From Meghimatium bilineatum (taxonomy: Eukaryota > Mollusca > Gastropoda > Stylommatophora > Philomycidae): 64,000 nucleotides of DNA. Below, piece by piece: positions 24,625-38,299 of this stretch. Both the position numbers and the translations under genes were made by a program. Numbering within the stretch: the first letter of the stretch is position 1; each line of letters opens with the position of its first letter. The stretch lies in contig CM067306.1 in the NCBI GenBank assembly GCA_034231615.1, positions 45,204,094-45,268,093 on the forward strand. Reading direction: 5' to 3'. The notes under the pieces were generated by a model. It saw nothing but the letters and a program-made list of their open reading frames with translations, ran no database searches and had not been told where the DNA came from.

Positions 24625-25821
24625 AAGCTTACTACACTAGAATTGAGTGTATTCTAGCCTATTATACATGATTTCGTTGTAGTGCAGCTTAATACTTCAG
24701 AACTCTGGCGTATTACACACAAATTCGGTGTATTGTAGTTTAGTACGCCAAAAATCGTTGTATTCTGGGAGATTACTCACATATTCATTGTACTGAAGCT
24801 TACTACACTAGAATTGAGTGTATTCTGGCCTATTACACATGATTTCATTGTATTGCAGCTTAATACGTCAGAACACTGGCGTATCACATACGAATTGGTT
24901 GTATTGCAGTTTAGTACGCCACAACTGGTTGTATTCTGGCATATTACTCACAAATTCATTGTACTGAAGCTTACTACACTATAATTGAGTGTATTCTGGC
25001 CCATTACACATGATTTCGTTGTATTGCACCTTAATACTGCAGAACACTGGCGTATTAAACACGAATTGGGTGTATTGCAGTTTAGTACGCCAAAACTCGT
25101 TGTATTCTGACATATTACTCACAAATTGGGTGTACTGAAGCTTACTACACTAGAATTGAGTGTATTCTGGCCTATTGCACATGATTTCGTTGTAGTGCAG
25201 CTTAATACTTCAGAACTCTTGCGTATTACACACAAATTGGGTGTATTGCAGTTTAGTATTCTAAAACTCGTTGTATTCTGGCATATTACTCACAAATTCA
25301 TTGTACTGAAGCTTACTACACTAGAAGTGAGTGTATTCTGGCCCATTACACATGATTTCGTTGTATTGCACCTTAATACTGCAGAACACTGGCGTATTAA
25401 ACACGAATTGGGTGTATTACAGTTTAGTACGCCAAAACTCGTTGTATTCTGGGATATTACTCACAAATTGGGTGTACTGAAGCTTACTACACTGGGATTG
25501 AGTGTATTCTGGCCTATTGTACATGATTTCGTTGTACTGCAGCTTAATACGTCAGGACACTGGCGTATTACACAAGTATTGAGTGTATTGCAGTTTAGTA
25601 CGCCAAAACTCGTTGTATTCTGGGATATTACTCACAAATTCATTGTACTGAAGCTTAATGCACTAGAATTGAGTGTATTCTGGCCTATAACACATGATTT
25701 CGTTGTATGGCACCTTAATACTGCAGATCACTGGCGTATTAAACACGAATTGGGTGTATTGCAGTTTAGTACGCCAAAAATCGTTGTATTCTGGGATATT
25801 ACTCACAAATTCATTGTACTG
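24625..25821 (+). repeat. 7-monomer transition between the two HOR regimes
   Basis: It opens with the CTATTATACATG marker of the preceding blocks, continues with monomers also seen at about 1387-2400 (GTATCACATACGAATTGG, GTATTCTAAAACTC, AGAAGTGAGTG), and leads into the first monomer of the trimer type at 25822. The length is 7 x 171. Confidence 0.78.
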
Positions 25822-27873
25822 AAGCTTACTACACTAGAATTGAGTGTATTCTAGACTATTACACATGATTTCCTTCTTGTGCAGCTTAATACTTCAGAAC
25901 TCTTGCGTATTACACACAAATTAGGTGTATTGCAGTTTAGTACGCTAAATCTCGTTGTATTCTGGCATATTACTCACAGATTCATTGTACTGAAGCTTAC
26001 TACACTATAATTGAGTGTATTCTGGCCCATTACACATGATTTCGTTGTATTGCACCTTAATACTGCAGGACACTGGCGTATTAAACACGAATTGGGTGTA
26101 TTGCAGTTCAGTACGCCAAAACTCGTTGTATTCTGGGATATTACTCACAAATTCATTGTACTGAAGCTTACTACACTAGAATTGAGTGTATTCTGGCCTA
26201 TAACACATGATTTCGTTGTATGGCACTTTAATACTGCAGATCACTGGCGTATTAAACACGAATTGGGTGTATTGCAGTTTAGTACGCCAAAAATCGTTGT
26301 ATTCTAGGATATTACTCACATATTCATTGTACTGAAGCTTACTACACTAGAATTGAGTGTATTCTGGCCTATTACACATGATTTCGTTGTATTGCAGCTT
26401 AATACGTCAGAACACTGGCGTATCACATACGAATTGGGTGTATTGCAGTTTAGTACGCCACAACTGGTTGTATTCTGGCACATTACTCACAAATTCATTG
26501 TACTGAAGCTTACTACACTAGAATTGAGTGTATTCTGGTCCATTACACATGATTTCGTTGTATTGCAGCTTAATACTTCAGAACACTGGCGTATTAAACA
26601 CGAATTGGGTGTATTGCAGTTTAGTACGCCACAAATCGTTGTATTCTGGGATATTACTCACAAATTCATTGTACTGAAGCTTACTACACTAGAATTGAGT
26701 GTATTCTAGCCTATTACACATGATTTCCTTGTTGTGCAGCTTAATACTTCAGAACTCTTGCGTATTACACACAAATTAAGTGTATTGCAGTTTAGTACGC
26801 TAAATCTCGTTGTATTCTGGCATATTACTCACAGATTCATTGTATTGAAGCTTACTACACTATAATTGAGTGTATTCTGGCCCATTACACATGATTTCGT
26901 TGTATTGCACCTTAATACTGCAGAACACTGGCGTATTAAACACGAATTGGGTGTATTGCAGTTTAGTACGCCACAACTCGTTGTATTCTGGGATATTACT
27001 CACAAATTCATTGTACTGAAGCTTACTACACTAGAATTGAGTGTATTCTGGCCTATAACACATGATTTCGTTGTATGGCACCTTAATACTGCAGATCACT
27101 GGCGTATTAAACACGAATTGGGTGTATTGCAGTTTAGTACGCCAAAAATCGTTGTATTCTGGGATATTACTCACAAATTCATTGTACTGAAGCTTACTAC
27201 ACTAGAATTGAGTGTATTCTAGACTATTACACATGATTTCCTTGTTGTGCAGCTTAATACTTCAGAACTCTTGCGTATTACACACAAATTAGGTGTATTG
27301 CAGTTTAGTAAGCTAAATCTCGTTGTATTCTGGCATATTACTCACAGATTCATTGTACTGAAGCTTACTACACTATAATTGAGTGTATTCTGGCCCATTA
27401 CACATGATTTCGTTGTATTGCACCTTAATACTGCAGAACACTGGCGTATTAAACACGAATTGGGTGTATTGCAGTTCAGTACGCCAAAACTCGTTGTATT
27501 CTGGGATATTACTCACAAATTCATTGTACTGAAGCTTACTACACTAGAATTGAGTGTATTCTGGCCTATAACACATGATTTCGTTGTATGGCACCTTAAT
27601 ACTGCAGATCACTGGCGTATTAAACACGAATTGGGTGTATTGCAGTTTAGTACGCCAAAACTCGTTGTATTCTGGGATATTACTCACATATTCATTGTAC
27701 TGAAGCTTACTACACTAGAATTGAGTGTATTCTGGCCTATTACACATGATTTCGTTGTATTGCAGCTTAATACGTCAGAACACTGGCGTATCACATACGA
27801 ATTGGGTGTATTGCAGTTTAGTACGCCACAACTGGTTGTATTCTGGCACATTACTCACAAATTCATTGTACTG
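25822..27873 (+). repeat. First run of 3-mer and 5-mer HORs (12 monomers)
   Basis: The diagnostic monomer of this regime appears here first. It has TTCTAGAC or TTCTAGCC, then TTCCTTSTTGTG, CTCTTGCG, ACGCTAAATCTCG and CTCACAGATTC, and is followed by a monomer opening after CTATAATTG. Units are 855 bp and 513 bp, and no indel changes the phase. Confidence 0.83.
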
Positions 27874-29579
27874 AAGCTTACTACACTATAATTGAGTGTA
27901 TTCTGGCCCATTACACATGATTTCGTTGTATTGCACCTTAATACTGCAGAACACTGGCGTATTAAACACGAATTGGGTGTATTGCAGTTTAGTACGCCAA
28001 AACTCGTTGTATTCTGGCATATTACTCACAAATTGGGTGTACTGAAGCGTACTACACTTGAATTGAGTGTTTTCTGGCCTATTGCACATGATTTCGTTGT
28101 ACTGCAGCTTAATACGTCAGAACACTGGCGTATTACACACAAATTGTGTTTATTGCAGTTTAGTACGCCAAAACTCGTTGTATTCTGGCATATTACTCAC
28201 AAATTGGGTGTACTGAAGCTTACTACACTAGAATTGAGTGTATTCTGGCCTATTGCATATGATTCCGTTGTACTGCAGCATTATACGTCAGAACACTGGC
28301 GTATTACACAAGAATTGGGTGTATTGCAGTTTAGTACGCCAAAACTCGTTGTATTCTGGGATATTACTCACAAATTCATTGAACTGAAGCTTACTACACT
28401 AGAATTGAGTGTATTCTGGCCTATAACACATGATTTCGTTGTATGGCACCTTAATACTGCAGATCACTGGCATATTAAACACGAATTGGGTGTATTGCAG
28501 TTTAGTACGCCAAAAATCGTTGTATTCTTGGATATTACTCACATATTTGTTGTACTGAAGCTTACTACACTAGAATTGAGTGTATTCTGGCCTATTACAC
28601 ATGATTTCGTTGAATTGCAGCTTAATACGTCAGAACACTGGCGTATCACATACGAATTGGGTGTATTGCAGTTTATAACGCCACAACTGGTTGTATTCTG
28701 GCATATTACTCACAAATTCATTGTACTGAAGCTTACTACACTATAATTGAGTGTATTCTGGCCCATTACACATGATTTCGTTGTATTGCACCTTAATACT
28801 GCAGAACACTGGCGTATTAAACACGAATTGGGTGTATTGCAGTTTAGTACGCCAAAACTCGTTGTATTCTGGCATATTACTCACAAATTGGGTGTACTGA
28901 AGCTTACTACACTAGAATTGAGTGTATTCTGGCCTATTGCACATGATTTCGTTGTAGTGCAGCTTAATACTTCAGAACTCTTGCGTATTACACACAAATT
29001 GGGTGTATTGCAGTTTAGTATTCTAAAACTCGTTGTATTCTGGCATATTACTCACAAATTCATTGTACTGAAGCTTACTACACTAGAAGTGAGTGTATTC
29101 TGGCCCATTACACATGATTTCGTTGTATTGCACCTTAATACTGCAGAACACTGGCGTATTAAACACGAATTGGGTGTATTGCAGTTTAGTACGCCAAAAC
29201 TCGTTGTATTCTGGGATATTACTCACAAATTGGGTGTACTGAAGCTTACTACACTAGGATTGAGTGTATTCTGGCCTATTGTACATGATTTCGCTGTACT
29301 GCAGCTTAATACGTCAGGACACTGGCGTATTACACAAGAATTGAGTGTATTGCAGTTTAGTACGCCAAAACTCGTTGTATTCTGGGATATTACAAATTCA
29401 TTGTACTGAAGCTTACTACACTAGAATTGAGTGTATTCTAGACTATTACACATGATTTCCTTCTTGTGCAGCTTAATACTTCAGAACTCTTGCGTATTAC
29501 ACACAAATTAGGTGTATTGCAGTTTAGTACGCTAAATCTCGTTGTATTCTGGCATATTACTCACAGATTCATTGTACTG
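27874..29579 (+). repeat. Cassette copy 1: 10 monomers, 1706 bp
   Basis: It has the same monomer order as the 1881 bp cassettes at 38300, 44456, 49757 and 54716, but lacks the tenth monomer (the AAGCTTAATGCAC type). It has also lost four bases near 29391 (GATATTACAAATTC in place of GATATTACTCACAAATTC). The four-base loss lies close to where the monomer is missing. Confidence 0.83.
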
Positions 29580-32314
29580 AAGCTTACTACACTATAATTG
29601 AGTGTATTCTGGCCCATTACACATGATTTCGTTGTATTGCACCTTAATACTGCAGGACACTGGCGTATTAAACACGAATTGGGTGTATTGCAGTTCAGTA
29701 CGCCAAAACTCGTTGTATTCTGGGATATTACTCACAAATTCATTGTACTGAAGCTTACTACACTAGAATTGAGTGTATTCTGGCCTATAACACATGATTT
29801 CGTTGTATGGCACCTTAATACTGCAGATCACTGGCGTATTAAACACGAATTGGGTGTATTGCAGTTTAGTACGCCAAAAATCGTTGTATTCTGGGATATT
29901 ACTCACATATTCATTGTACTGAAGCTTACTACACTAGAATTGAGTGTATTCTGGCCTATTACACATGATTTCGTTGTATTGCAGCTTAATACGTCAGAAC
30001 ACTGGCGTATCACATACGAATTGGGTGTATTGCAGTTTAGTACGCCACAACTGGTTGTATTCTGGCACATTACTCACAAATTCATTGTACTGAAGCTTAC
30101 TACACTAGAATTGAGTGTATTCTGGTCCATTACACATGATTTCGTTGTATTGCAGCTTAATACTTCAGAACACTGGCGTATTAAACACGAATTGGGTGTA
30201 TTGCAGTTTAGTACGCCACAAATCGTTGTATTCTGGGATATTACTCACAAATTCATTGTACTGAAGCTTACTACACTAGAATTGAGTGTATTCTAGCCTA
30301 TTACACATGATTTCCTTGTTGTGCAGCTTAATACTTCAGAACTCTTGCGTATTACACACAAATTAAGTGTATTGCAGTTTAGTACGCTAAATCTCGTTGT
30401 ATTCTGGCATATTACTCACAGATTCATTGTATTGAATCTTACTACACTATAATTGAGTGTATTCTGGCCCATTACACATGATTTCGTTGTATTGCACCTT
30501 AATACTGCAGAACACTGGCGTATTAAACACGAATTGGGTGTATTGCAGTTTAGTACGCCACAACTCGTTGTATTCTGGGATATTACTCACAAATTCATTG
30601 TACTGAAGCTTACTACACTAGAATTGAGTGTATTCTGGCCTATAACACATGATTTCGTTGTATGGCACCTTAATACTGCAGATCACTGGCGTATTAAACA
30701 CGAATTGGGTGTATTGCAGTTTAGTACGCCAAAAATCGTTGTATTCTGGGATATTACTCACATATTCATTGTACTGAAGCTTACTACACTAGAATTGAGT
30801 GTATTCTGGCCTATTACACATGATTTCGTTGTATTGCAGCTTAATACGTCAGAACACTGGCGTATCACATACGAATTGGGTGTATTGCAGTTTAGTACGC
30901 CACAACTGGTTGTATTCTGGCACATTACTCACAAATTCATTGTACTGAAGCTTACTACACTAGAATTGAGTGTATTCTGGTCCATACACATGATTTCGTT
31001 GTATTGCAGCTTAATACTTCAGAACACTGGCGTATTAAACACGAATTGGGTGTATTGCAGTTTAGTACGCCACAAATCGTTGTATTCTGGGATATTACTC
31101 ACAAATTCATTGTACTGAAGCTTACTACACTAGAATTGAGTGTATTATAGCCTATTACACATGATTTCCTTGTTGTGCAGCTTAATACTTCAGAACTCTT
31201 GCGTATTACACACAAATTAAGTGTATTGCAGTTTAGTACGCTAAATCTCGTTGTATTCTGGCATATTACTCACAGATTCATTGTATTGAATCTTACTACA
31301 CTATAATTGAGTGTATTCTGGCCCATTACACATGATTTCGTTGTATTGCACCTTAATACTGCAGAACACTGGCGTATTAAACACGAATTGGGTGTATTGC
31401 AGTTTAGTACGCCACAACTCGTTGTATTCTGGGATATTACTCACAAATTCATTGTACTGAAGCTTACTACACTAGAATTGAGTGTATTCTGGCCTATAAC
31501 ACATGATTTCGTTGTATGGCACCTTAATACTGCAGATCACTGGCGTATTAAACACGAATTGGGTGTATTGCAGTTTAGTACGCCAAAAATCGTTGTATTC
31601 TGGGATATTACTCACAAATTCATTGTACTGAAGCTTACTACACTAGAATTGAGTGTATTCTAGACTATTACACATGATTTCCTTGTTGTGCAGCTTAATA
31701 CTTCAGAACTCTTGCGTATTACACACAAATTAGGTGTATTGCAGTTTAGTACGCTAAATCTCGTTGTATTCTGGCATATTACTCACAGATTCATTGTACT
31801 GAAGCTTACTACACTATAATTGAGTGTATTCTGGCCCATTACACATGATTTCGTTGTATTGCACCTTAATACTGCAGAACACTGGCGTATTAAACACGAA
31901 TTGGGTGTATTGCAGTTCAGTACGCCAAAACTCGTTGTATTCTGGGATATTACTCACAAATTCATTGTACCGAAGCTTACTACACTAGAATTGAGTGTAT
32001 TCTGGTCCATTACACATGATTTCGTTGTATTGCAGCTTAATACTTCAGAACACTGGCGTATTAAACACGAATTGGGTGTATTGCAGTTTAGTACGCCACA
32101 AATCGTTGTATTCTGGGATATTACTCACAAATTCATTGTACTGAAGCTTACTACACTAGAATTGAGTGTATTCTAGCCTATTACACATGATTTCCTTGTT
32201 GTGCAGCTTAATACTTCAGAACTCTTGCGTATTACACACAAATTAAGTGTATTGCAGTTTAGTTCTCTAAATCTCGTTGTATTCTGGCATATTACTCACA
32301 GATTCATTGTATTG
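29580..32314 (+). repeat. Run of 3-mer and 5-mer HORs (16 monomers)
   Basis: The unit series is 855, 854, 513, 513. The second unit has lost one base near 30983 (GGTCCATACAC). Several of the linker monomers have AATCTT instead of AAGCTT (for example near 30435 and 31289). Confidence 0.82.
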
Positions 32315-33682
32315 AATCTTACTACACTATAATTGAGTGTATTCTGGCCCATTACACATGATTTCGTTGTATTGCACCTTAATACTGCAGAACACTGGCG
32401 TATTAAACACGAATTGGGTGTATTGCAGTTTAGTACGCCACAACTCGTTGTATTCTGGGATATTACTCACAAATTCATTGTACTGAAGCTTACTACACTA
32501 GAATTGAGTGTATTCTGGCCTATAACACATGATTTCGTTGTATGGCACCTTAATACTGCAGATCACTGGCATATTAAACACGAATTGGGTGTATTGCAGT
32601 TTAGTACGCCAAAAATCGTTGTATTCTTGGATATTACTCACATATTTGTTGTACTGAAGCTTACTACACTAGAATTAAGTGTATTCTGGCCTATTACACA
32701 TGATTTCGTTGAATTGCAGCTTAATACGTCAGAACACTGGCGTATCACATACGAATTGGGTGTATTGCAGTTTATAACGCCACAACTGGTTGTATTCTGG
32801 CATATTACTCACAAATTCATTGTACTGAAGCTTACTACACTATAATTGAGTGTATTCTGGCCCATTACACATGATTTCGTTGTATTGCACCTTAATACTG
32901 CAGAACACTGGCGTATTAAACACGAATTGGGTGTATTGCAGTTTAGTACGCCAAAACTCGTTGTATTCTGGCATATTACTCACAAATTGGGTGTACTGAA
33001 GCTTACTACACTAGAATTGAGTGTATTCTGGCCTATTGCACATGATTTCGTTGTAGTGCAGCTTAATACTTCAGAACTCTTGCGTATTACACACAAATTG
33101 GGTGTATTGCAGTTTAGTATTCTAAAACTCGTTGTATTCTGGCATATTACTCACAAATTCATTGTACTGAAGCTTACTACACTAGAAGTGAGTGTATTCT
33201 GGCCCATTACACATGATTTCGTTGTATTGCACCTTAATACTGCAGAACACTGGCGTATTAAACACGAATTGGGTGTATTGCAGTTTAGTACGCCAAAACT
33301 CGTTGTATTCTGGGATATTACTCACAAATTGGGTGTACTGAAGCTTACTACACTAGGAATGAGTGTATTCTGGCCTATTGTACATGATTTCGCTGTACTG
33401 CAGCTTAATACGTCAGGACACTGGCGTATTACACAAGAATTGAGTGTATTGCAGTTTAGTACGCCAAAACTCGTTGTATTCTGGGATATTACTCACAAAT
33501 TCATTGTACTGAAGCTTACTACACTAGAATTGAGTGTATTCTAGACTATTACACATGATTTCCTTCTTGTGCAGCTTAATACTTCAGAACTCTTGCGTAT
33601 TACACACAAATTAGGTGTATTGCAGTTTAGTACGCTAAATCTCGTTGTATTCTGGCATATTACTCACAGATTCATTGTACTG
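32315..33682 (+). repeat. Partial cassette: last part only, 8 monomers
   Basis: It begins with a trimer-type monomer, then joins into the cassette at the CACTGGCATATTAAAC monomer and continues through the GTTGAATTGCAG, AGTATTCTAAAACTC, AGAAGTGAG and TTCGCTGTACTG monomers. The first three cassette monomers are absent, as is the AAGCTTAATGCAC monomer that cassette copy 1 also lacks. Confidence 0.8.
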
Positions 33683-36600
33683 AAGCTTACTACACTATAA
33701 TTGAGTGTATTCTGGCCCATTACACATGATTTCGTTGTATTGCACCTTAATACTGCAGGACACTGGCGTATTAAACACGAATTGGGTGTATTGCAGTTCA
33801 GTACGCCAAAACTCGTTGTATTCTGGGATATTACTCACAAATTCATTGTACTGAAGCTTACTACACTAGAATTGAGTGTATTCTGGCCTATAACACATGA
33901 TTTCGTTGTATGGCACCTTAATACTGCAGATCACTGGCGTATTAAACACGAATTGGGTGTATTGCAGTTTAGTACGCCAAAAATCGTTGTATTCTGGGAT
34001 ATTACTCACATATTCATTGTACTGAAGCTTACTACACTAGAATTGAGTGTATTCTGGCCTATTACACATGATTTCGTTGTATTGCAGCTTAATACGTCAG
34101 AACACTGGCGTATCACATACGAATTGGGTGTATTGCAGTTTAGTACGCCACAACTGGTTGTATTCTGGCACATTACTCACAAATTCATTGTACTGAAGCT
34201 TACTACACTAGAATTGAGTGTATTCTGGTCCATTACACATGATTTCGTTGTATTGCAGCTTAATACTTCAGAACACTGGCGTATTAAACACGAATTGGGT
34301 GTATTGCAGTTTAGTACGCCACAAATCGTTGTATTCTGGGATATTACTCACAAATTCATTGTACTGAAGCTTACTACACTAGAATTGAGTGTATTCTAGC
34401 CTATTACACATGATTTCCTTGTTGTGCAGCTTAATACTTCAGAACTCTTGCGTATTACACACAAATTAAGTGTATTGCAGTTTAGTACGCTAAATCTTGT
34501 TGTATTCTGGCATATTACTCACAGATTCATTGTATTGAATCTTACTACACTATAATTGAGTGTATTCTTGCCCATTACACATGATTTCGTTGTATTGCAC
34601 CTTAATACTGCAGAACACTGGCGTATTAAACACGAATTGGGTGTATTGCAGTTTAGTACGCCACAACTCGTTGTATTCTGGGATATTACTCACAAATTCA
34701 TTGTACTGAAGCTTACTACACTAGAATTGAGTGTATTCTGGCCTATAACACATGATTTCGTTGTATGGCACCTTAATACTGCAGATCACTGGCGTATTAA
34801 ACACGAATTGGGTGTATTGCAGTTTAGTACGCCAAAAATCGTTGTATTCTGGGATATTACTCACAAATTCATTGTACTGAAGCTTACTACACTATAATTG
34901 AGTGTATTCTAGACTATTACACATGATTTCCTTGTTGTGCAGCTTAATACTTCAGAACTCTTGCGTATTACACACAAATTAGGTGTATTGCAGTTTAGTA
35001 CGCTAAATCTCGTTGTATTCTGGCATATTACTCACAGATTCATTGTACTGAAGCTTACTACACTATAATTGAGTGTATTCTGGCCCATTACACATGATTT
35101 CGTTGTATTGCACCTTAATACTGCAGAACACTGGCTTATTAAACACGAATTGGGTGTATTGCAGTTCAGTACGCCAAAACTCGTTGTATTCTGGGATATT
35201 ACTCACAAATTCATTGTACTGAAGCTTACTACACTAGAATTGAGTGTATTCTGGTCCATTACACATGATTTCGTTGTATTGCAGTTTAATACTTCAGAAC
35301 ACTGGCGTATTAAACACGAATTGGGTGTATTGCAGTTTAGTACGCCACAAATCGTTGTATTCTGGGATATTACTCACAAATTCATTGTACTGAAGCTTAC
35401 TACACTAGAATTGAGTGTATTCTAGCCTATTACACATGATTTCCTTGTTGTGCAGCTTAATACTTCAGAACTCTTGCGTATTACACACAAATTAAGTGTA
35501 TTGCAGTTTAGTACGCTAAATCTCGTTGTATTCTGGCATATTACTCACAGATTCATTGTATTGAATCTTACTACACTATAATTGAGTGTATTCTGGCCCA
35601 TTACACATGATTTCGTTGTATTGCACCTTAATACTGCAGAACACTGGCGTATTAAACACGAATTGGGTGTATTGCAGTTTAGTACGCCACAACTCGTTGT
35701 ATTCTGGGATATTACTCACAAATTCATTGTACTGAAGCTTACTACACTAGAATTGAGTGTATTCTGGCCTATAACACATGATTTCGTTGTATGGCACCTT
35801 AATACTGCAGATCACTGGCGTATTAAACACGAATTGGGTGTATTGCAGTTTAGTACGCCAAAAATCGTTGTATTCTGGGATATTACTCACAAATTCATTG
35901 TACTGAAGCTTACTACACTAGAATTGAGTGTATTCTAGACTATTACACATGATTTCCTTGTTGTGCAGCTTAATACTTCAGAACTCTTGCGTATTACACA
36001 CACATTAGGTGTATTGCAGTTTAGCACGCTAAATCTCGTTGTATTCTGGCATATTACTCACAGATTCATTGTACTGAAGCTTACTACACTATAATTGAGT
36101 GTATTCTGGCCCATTACACATGATTTCGTTGTATTGCACCTTAATACTGCAGAACACTGGCGTATTAAACACGAATTGGGTGTATTGCAGTTCAGTACGC
36201 CAAAACTCGTTGTATTCTGGGATATTACTCACAAATTCATTGTACTGAAGCTTACTACACTAGAATTGAGTGTATTCTGGTCCATTACACATGATTTCGT
36301 TGTATTGCAGTTTAATACTTCAGAACACTGGCGTATTAAACACGAATTGGGTGTATTGCAGTTTAGTACGCCACAAATCGTTGTATTCTGGGATATTACT
36401 CACAAATTCATTGTACTGAAGCTTACTACACTAGAATTGAGTGTATTCTAGCCTATTACACATGATTTCCTTGTTGTGCAGCTTAATACTTCAGAACTCT
36501 TGCGTATTACACACAAATTAAGTGTATTGCAGTTTAGTACGCTAAATCTCGTTGTATTCTGGCATATTACTCACAGATTCATTGTATTGAATCTTACTAC

Positions 36601-38299
36601 ACTATAATTGAGTGTATTCTGGCCCATTACACATGATTTCGTTGTATTGCACCTTAATACTGCAGAACACTGGCGTATTAAACACGAATTGGGTGTATTG
36701 CAGTTTAGTACGCCACAACTCGTTGTATTCTGGGATATTACTCACAAATTCATTGTACTGAAGCTTACTACACTAGAATTGAGTGTATTCTGGCCTATAA
36801 CACATGATTTCGTTGTATGGCACCTTAATACTGCAGATCACTGGCGTATTAAACACGAATTGGGTGTATTGCAGTTTAGTACGCCAAAAATCGTTGTATT
36901 CTGGGATATTACTCACAAATTCATTGTACTGAAGCTTACTACACTAGAATTGAGTGTATTCTAGACTATTACACATGATTTCCTTGTTGTGCAGCTTAAT
37001 ACTTCAGAACTCTTGCGTATTACACACACATTAGGTGTATTGCAGTTTAGCACGCTAAATCTCGTTGTATTCTGGCATATTACTCACAGATTCATTGTAC
37101 TGAAGCTTACTACACTATAATTGAGTGTATTCTGGCCCATTACACATGATTTCGTTGTATTGCACCTTAATACTGCAGAACACTGGCGTATTAAACACGA
37201 ATTGGGTGTATTGCAGTTCAGTACGCCACAACTCGTTGTATTCTGGGATATTACTCACAAATTCATTGTACTGAAGCTTACTACACTAGAATTGAGTGTA
37301 TTCTGGCCTATAACACATGATTTCGTTGTATGGCACCTTAATACTGCAGATCACTGGCGTATTAAACACGAATTGGGTGTATTGCAGTTTAGTACGCCAA
37401 AACTCGTTGTATTCTGGGATATTACTCACAAATTCATTGTACTGAAGCTTAATGCACTAGAATTGAGTGTATTCTGGCCTATAACACATGATTTCGTTGT
37501 ATGGCACCTTAATACTGCAGATCACTGGCGTATTAAACACGAATTGGGTGTATTGCAGTTTAGTACGCCAAAAATCGTTGTATTCTGGGATATTACTCAC
37601 AAATTCATTGTACTGAAGCTTACTACACTAGAATTGAGTGTATTCTAGACTATTACACATGATTTCCTTGTTGTGCAGCTTAATACTTCAGAACTCTTGC
37701 GTATTACACACAAATTAGGTGTATTGCAGTTTAGTACGCTAAATCTCGTTGTATTCTGGCATATTACTCACAGATTCATTGTACTGAAGCTTACTACACT
37801 ATAATTGAGTGTATTCTGGCCCATTACACATGATTTCGTTGTATTGCACCTTAATACTGCAGAACACTGGCGTATTAAACACGAATTGGGTGTATTGCAG
37901 TTCAGTACGCCAAAACTCGTTGTATTCTGGGATATTACTCACAAATTCATTGTACTGAAGCTTACTACACTAGAATTGAGTGTATTCTGGCCTATAACAC
38001 ATGATTTCGTTGTATGGCACCTTAATACTGCAGATCACTGGCGTATTAAACACGAATTGGGTGTATTGCAGTTTAGTACGCCAAAAATCGTTGTATTCTG
38101 GGATATTACTCACATATTCATTGTACTGAAGCTTACTACACTAGAATTGAGTGTATTCTGGCCTATTACACATGATTTCGTTGTATTGCAGCTTAATACG
38201 TCAGAACACTGGCGTATCACATACGAATTGGGTGTATTGCAGTTTAGTACGCCACAACTGGTTGTATTCTGGCACATTACTCACAAATTCATTGTACTG
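33683..38299 (+). repeat. Longest trimer run of region 2 (27 monomers)
   Basis: One 855 bp unit is followed by 513 bp units starting at 34538, 35051, 35564, 36077, 36590 and 37103 (the last with an extra monomer, 684 bp), then the lead-in trimer of the next cassette at 37787. No indel occurs in 4617 bases. Confidence 0.85.
35283..37050 (+). repeat. 6-monomer (1026 bp) duplication within the trimer run
   Basis: Two private variants repeat at an offset of 1026: GCAGTTTAATACTTCAG at 35281 and 36307, and TTAGCACGCTAAAT at 36021 and 37047. The shared segment therefore spans at least 741 bases, and the trimers here are homogenised in pairs. Confidence 0.8.
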
